From the NCBI GenBank assembly GCA_013820865.1, contig JACDHU010000064.1, positions 1-8,414 of the forward strand: DNA of 8,414 nucleotides, read 5' to 3'. This DNA is from Chloroflexota bacterium (GTDB lineage: Bacteria; Chloroflexota; Limnocylindria; QHBO01). Both the position numbers and the translations under genes were made by a program. Below, piece by piece: positions 5,653 to 8,414 of this stretch (position 1 is the stretch's first letter; every line of letters begins with the position of its first letter). The notes under the pieces were generated by a model, which saw only the letters and a program-made list of their open reading frames with translations, did no database searches and was not told where the DNA came from.

Positions 5653-6920
5653 GACCGGCGGCGTCCGCGACCGGTCTCGGCGCCTTCGGCCATGCCGCGC
5701 GCGTGGCGGTAGCGGTCCGCGATCAGGTCCCACAGCCGCTCCGCGACCTGGCGCTTGGGAAGCATCGGCCAATCGCTCAGGGCTCCCTCGGCGGCGAAGA
5801 CGGTGACCTTGTTCTCGTCGGAGCCGATGGCGTCGAACGGCCCGCCCACCACGTTGCCGACGATGAGGTCGAGCCCCTTGTCGCGCAGCTTTGCGGCGGC
5901 GTTCGTCTCGAGGTCGTCCGATTCGGCCGCGAAGCCGATGAGGAACGGCCGGACGTCATCGGGCATCTCGCCAACTTCGGCCACGATGTCGGGGTTCGGG
6001 ACCAGCTCGATCTGAAGGTTCGCGCCGGATCGCTTGATCTTGTGCTGGCTGGCCCGCGCGGGCGCAAAGTCGGCGATGGCCGCGGCCATGACCAGGATGT
6101 CAGCCTGCGGAGCGGCGCGCAGCACCGACTCGCGCATGGCGGCGGCGGTGGTGGCGTCGACGACGGTCACCCCACGGGGGGGAGTGACACTCATGGCACC
6201 GGCGATCAGGGTCACGCTCGCGCCCCGGTCGCGGGCGGCCTCGGCGATGGCGGCGCCCATCTTGCCGCTGCTGCGGTTGCCGATGAAGCGAACCGGATCG
6301 AGCGGCTCGCGGGTCCCGCCGGCGCTGACCACGACGTGCAGCCCCTCGAGATCGCCAGCGCGCGCGAAAAGGCGCTCGACGGCGTCCAGGATCGTTGGCG
6401 GCTCCGCCAACCGGCCGACCCCGGTCAGGCCGCTCGCCAGCGTGCCGACCTCCGGCTCGACGATGAGATAGCCGAAGTCGCGCAGGGTGGCGACATTGCG
6501 CTGGGTGGCCGGGTTGGTCCACATGCCGGCGTCCATGGCCGGGGCCACGATCACGGGTGCGCGGCTGGCGCAGGCGATGGCCGTCACCGCGTCGCTCACC
6601 AGTCCGGCCGCGAGCTGGCCGAGAAGGTTGGCCGTGGCCGGGGCCAGGACGATGGCGTCCGCCGCTTCGGCGAGCTCGATGTGCGCGATCTGCTGATCGG
6701 CATCGAGCTCGAAGACATTATCGAGCACTGGCCGGTGGGTAAGGCTGGCGAACGTCAGCGGCCCGACGAAACGGGTCGCGGCGGCGGTCATCGCGACGTC
6801 GACCACGGCGCCGCGTTCGCTCAGCAGCCGAACGAGTGTCACTGCCTTGTAGGCGGCGATGCTGCCGGACACGCCGACGACGATCCGCCGACCGGCCAGC
6901 GCTCCGGCGCCCTCCATCAT
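5649..6920 (-). CDS. coaBC: Bifunctional phosphopantothenoylcysteine decarboxylase / phosphopantothenate-cysteine ligase
   Basis: A 423-residue CoaBC (Dfp), close to the E. coli length of 406. It makes 4'-phosphopantetheine in two steps: CTP-dependent ligation of cysteine to 4'-phosphopantothenate (CoaB, C-terminal half), then FMN-dependent decarboxylation (CoaC, N-terminal half). In CoaC, VGVSGSIAAYK at 15-25 is the FMN-binding start, His80 in AHIELAEAAD is the catalytic base, and APAMDAGMWTNPATQ at 126-140 is the PAMN-type motif with Asp in place of Asn. The substrate flap reads LASGLTGVGRLAEP at 161-174, with Ser163 where E. coli has the reactive Cys158. In CoaB, SAGGTREPLDPVRFIGNRSSGKMG at 199-222 and KIKRSG at 294-299 are the expected nucleotide and substrate motifs. 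The tail is arginine-rich. The start at 6920 forms ATGA with the coaX stop; a second ATG follows directly at 6917. The stop overlaps the PanC-homologue GTG. Confidence 0.95.
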   Translation of the reverse strand: MMEGAGALAGRRIVVGVSGSIAAYKAVTLVRLLSERGAVVDVAMTAAATRFVGPLTFASLTHRPVLDNVFELDADQQIAHIELAEAADAIVLAPATANLLGQLAAGLVSDAVTAIACASRAPVIVAPAMDAGMWTNPATQRNVATLRDFGYLIVEPEVGTLASGLTGVGRLAEPPTILDAVERLFARAGDLEGLHVVVSAGGTREPLDPVRFIGNRSSGKMGAAIAEAARDRGASVTLIAGAMSVTPPRGVTVVDATTAAAMRESVLRAAPQADILVMAAAIADFAPARASQHKIKRSGANLQIELVPNPDIVAEVGEMPDDVRPFLIGFAAESDDLETNAAAKLRDKGLDLIVGNVVGGPFDAIGSDENKVTVFAAEGALSDWPMLPKRQVAERLWDLIADRYRHARGMAEGAETGRGRRRS

Positions 6921-7744
6921 CGGTCAGCCGTCCGTGCGCTCGTGCGCTCCCGGTCCCGAAGGGCGGACCATGCATAGCCGATGCCGCGCAGGGTAAGGTC
7001 CGGCTCGACCGCGTCGATGCCTGACACCTCGCGCAGCCACGGCTGATGGGTGTAGCCACCGGTCGCGATGACGGTCACGCGGCTGTCCGCCGGCGACCGC
7101 TCGGCGAGCTCGGTGCGCAGGGCCGTCAGGAGGCCACTGACGAGGCCGATATACCCGAGTACGGCCCCGGATTGCATGGCGTGCACGGTATTGGTGCCGA
7201 TGGCCGAGGGCGGGCGGCGAAGCTCGATGCGGGGCAGCTTGCTGGCACGCCCGACCAACGCCTCGAGGCTCAACCCCATGCCCGGTGCGATGGCGCCGCC
7301 GATGTAGGCGCCATCGGCATCAACCAGATCGAAGTTGGTGCTCGTGCCGAGGTCGATGACGATGGCTGGCCCACCGAACTCGATGCGCGCCGCCAATGCG
7401 TTGGCCAGGCGGTCAGCCCCGGCTTCCGACGCGCGGTCGATGCGAATCTCCAGGATGTCCTCGAGGGTGGACGCGTCGAGGATGGCCGGATCGACGCCGA
7501 TGCGCTCGGTGGCGAGCCGCTCCCACGTCTCGGTCAGCGGTGGAACGACGCTGGCGATGGCGATCGCATCGAGCTCGTCGAGGCGATGCGCATCCAGCGC
7601 CAGCAGTCCGGTGAGCATCGCGGCGACTTCGTCGGCTGTGGCGTTGGCGCGCGTGATGACGCGCCAGGAGCGCGTCAATCGATCGTCCTCGAAGAGGCCG
7701 ATCGTCACGTTCGTGTTGCCGATGTCGGCCGCCAGCAGCTTCAC
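6917..7744 (-). CDS. coaX: Type III pantothenate kinase
   Basis: A 275-residue CoaX (family about 255-270) that phosphorylates pantothenate to 4'-phosphopantothenate, the first CoA-specific step; type III enzymes are not feedback-inhibited by CoA and need a monovalent cation. An ASKHA-type phosphate-1 motif, DIGNTN at 7-12, opens the protein. GADRLAN at 109-115 holds catalytic Asp111. IDLGTSTNFDLVD at 130-142 is the phosphate-2 region. GGAIAPG at 149-155, IGTNTVHAMQSG at 182-193, VIATGGYT at 225-232 and LTLRGIG at 250-256 complete the family pattern. The GTG at 7744-7742 is preferred over the ATG at 7771: it places the family start (VKLLAADIGNTN) at the N-terminus and sits at the expected distance from a -10-like box. 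The gene is first in the operon coaX-coaBC-panC homologue, with an ATGA overlap to coaBC. Confidence 0.93.
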   Translation of the reverse strand: MKLLAADIGNTNVTIGLFEDDRLTRSWRVITRANATADEVAAMLTGLLALDAHRLDELDAIAIASVVPPLTETWERLATERIGVDPAILDASTLEDILEIRIDRASEAGADRLANALAARIEFGGPAIVIDLGTSTNFDLVDADGAYIGGAIAPGMGLSLEALVGRASKLPRIELRRPPSAIGTNTVHAMQSGAVLGYIGLVSGLLTALRTELAERSPADSRVTVIATGGYTHQPWLREVSGIDAVEPDLTLRGIGYAWSALRDRERTSARTADR

Positions 7745-7751
7745 GGCGCGT

Positions 7752-7757
7752 ATCGTA
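7752..7757 (-). promoter_or_regulatory. Candidate -10 element for coaX, suggesting a leaderless start
   Basis: On the minus strand TACGAT ends seven bases before the GTG of coaX, so transcription would begin at or next to the start codon. No SD-like sequence lies in the seven bases between, which fits leaderless initiation. No -35 box is evident. Confidence 0.35.
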
Positions 7758-7786
7758 GCAGCCGGTCGCACCGATGCCGCCGATGC

Positions 7787-7792
7787 TAGACT
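7787..7792 (+). promoter_or_regulatory. Candidate -10 element for the 7822 gene
   Basis: TAGACT lies 29 bases before the ATG at 7822, which would give a leader of about 20-25 bases. Its context, GCTAGACTCGCC, resembles GCTAGAATCGGC upstream of glutamate dehydrogenase. No clear -35 box is seen. It stands back to back with the coaX promoter candidate in a 77-base divergent gap. Confidence 0.4.
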
Positions 7793-7821
7793 CGCCGACG
7801 ACCCGCAACCTGAACGAGCCG

Positions 7822-8325
7822 ATGTCCGACGCCCCCGCCAAGCTCTACATCAATACCGGCGTCGTGACCGCCAAGAGCGACATGTACAACATCCTGCGAC
7901 CGCTGCTGAAGCAGACGGTCAGCTATACCTACCATCGCGGCGTGCGAGTCGAGTCCAGCGGCACAGGGTGGGTAGAGCGAATCGTGGTCGACCACCCGGA
8001 GATCGCGTCGTACTTCACGCCGTTGGCGATCTGCCTCAATCTCGACTCCTTCGACTACCTTCAGTTCGACACGACGTCGGAGCAGCTCCTCATGTACACC
8101 CTGACCATCGGGAACGAGCGCGTGGTCATTGAATTCGCGGCGAGCGGCGCGCCGCGCCTAGGCCTCGATGTGGAGGCTCAACTGGAGACCGAGACCGGGC
8201 GGCCACTGCCGCGCGACGCCGACGAGCTGGCGCGAGATCTGCGGTTCATCCAGATGGAGCTGCTCATGTCAGCCGATGCGGACGCCGACGGCGAGCGCGG
8301 CGACGAGGACGAGGACTCCGCGTGA
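7822..8325 (+). CDS. Hypothetical protein with acidic C-terminal tail, upstream of M16 peptidase
   Basis: A 167-residue protein from the ATG at 7822 (MSDAPAKLYINTGVV). The in-frame ATG at 7774 would lie upstream of the candidate -10 box and add 16 unconvincing residues, so 7822 is preferred; the SD is weak (GAACGAG region). I do not recognise a family. It looks soluble, mixed alpha/beta, with no signal peptide or membrane segment. The middle is rich in aromatic and branched residues (IASYFTPLAICLNLDSFDYLQF), and the last 20 or so residues are almost all Asp, Glu, Ala and Gly (ADADADGERGDEDEDSA). Its TGA overlaps the GTG of the following peptidase gene in a GTGA junction, so the two proteins are translated together and may act together. 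It is divergent from the CoA operon, and nothing in its sequence ties it to CoA metabolism. Confidence 0.8.
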   Translation: MSDAPAKLYINTGVVTAKSDMYNILRPLLKQTVSYTYHRGVRVESSGTGWVERIVVDHPEIASYFTPLAICLNLDSFDYLQFDTTSEQLLMYTLTIGNERVVIEFAASGAPRLGLDVEAQLETETGRPLPRDADELARDLRFIQMELLMSADADADGERGDEDEDSA

Positions 8326-8414
8326 CGGCCACGCCGGCGCCCGCCCGGCCTCGTGCCCTGACCGCTCTGGCACACGATCGGACCGTCCTGCCCAGCGGCC
8401 TTCGTGTCGTCACG
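8322..8414 (+). CDS. M16-family (insulinase-like) zinc peptidase, N-terminal 31 residues (3' end outside window)
   Basis: A GTG at 8322 overlaps the TGA of the previous gene (GTGA), and the frame stays open to the window edge. After a low-complexity Ala/Pro/Arg start, the fragment reads TVLPSGLRVVT, which matches the first beta strand of M16 peptidases (typical TxLPNGLRVVT). This family cleaves peptides with an inverted zinc motif HxxEH that would lie beyond the window. The visible part shows no hydrophobic signal core, so a cytosolic processing-peptidase-like protein is more likely than an exported one. The call rests on one short motif plus the coupled position. Confidence 0.7.
   Translation, partial: MTATPAPARPRALTALAHDRTVLPSGLRVVT

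Noticed and set aside
5653..5772. A 40-residue N-terminal extension of the PanC homologue
   Set aside because: It overlaps coaBC by about 120 bases, is Arg/Pro-rich with no PanC similarity, and the GTGA junction at 5649-5652 gives a family-length protein.
6100..6200. GCG/GGC-rich runs in coaBC that look like simple repeats
   Set aside because: They encode ordinary Ala-rich helices of the CoaB domain (around residues 256-285) and are explained by codon bias.
5535..6977. A 480-codon plus-strand open frame opposite coaBC and the PanC homologue
   Set aside because: The Gly/Asp/Arg/His-rich product has no recognisable motif and lies antisense to clear CoaBC and PanC-family sequence.

Overview
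The window is an ordinary-looking, gene-dense stretch of a GC-rich bacterial chromosome (roughly two thirds G+C by eye), with short gaps, several GTG starts and repeated 4-base stop/start overlaps. A type III pantothenate kinase, a BioD-like/DRTGG protein of the phosphotransacetylase family and a thiolase-ligase pair fit a high-GC Gram-positive-like or Chloroflexota-type genome. Chloroflexota is my best guess, but nothing here fixes the phylum. I see no mobile element, tRNA, rRNA or CRISPR array.

Region 1 (1-1497, plus strand): the last 105 codons of an AMP-forming long-chain acyl-CoA ligase, then two bases later a complete acetyl-CoA acetyltransferase (thiolase). This is a fatty-acid/acetyl-CoA module. 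Region 2 (about 1571-4659, plus strand): a leader with a possible -10 box, a small hairpin and an AGGAGG site, then glutamate dehydrogenase, an unrecognised 201-residue protein and a 367-residue BioD-like P-loop plus DRTGG protein. The three genes are spaced by 9 and 6 bases and look like one operon. Region 3 (4660-4797): a convergent gap with a 10-bp perfect inverted repeat and two smaller hairpins.

Region 4 (4798-7744, minus strand, read right to left): coaX (type III pantothenate kinase), coaBC (bifunctional 4'-phosphopantothenoylcysteine decarboxylase/ligase) and a PanC homologue. They are joined by an ATGA overlap and then a GTGA overlap, so this is a compact CoA-biosynthesis operon. The PanC homologue keeps the family scaffold but has lost most of the residues that define pantothenate synthetase activity; this is the most interesting item in the window. 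Region 5 (7745-8414): a divergent promoter region of about 77 bases, an unrecognised 167-residue protein with a very acidic tail, and, coupled by another GTGA overlap, the first 31 codons of an M16-family (insulinase-like) peptidase.

CoA and acyl-CoA run through the left and right parts (acyl-CoA ligase, thiolase, DRTGG/phosphotransacetylase-like protein, CoA synthesis), while glutamate dehydrogenase ties 2-oxoglutarate to ammonium. Only the internal operons are supported as transcription units; a shared control between them is not visible.
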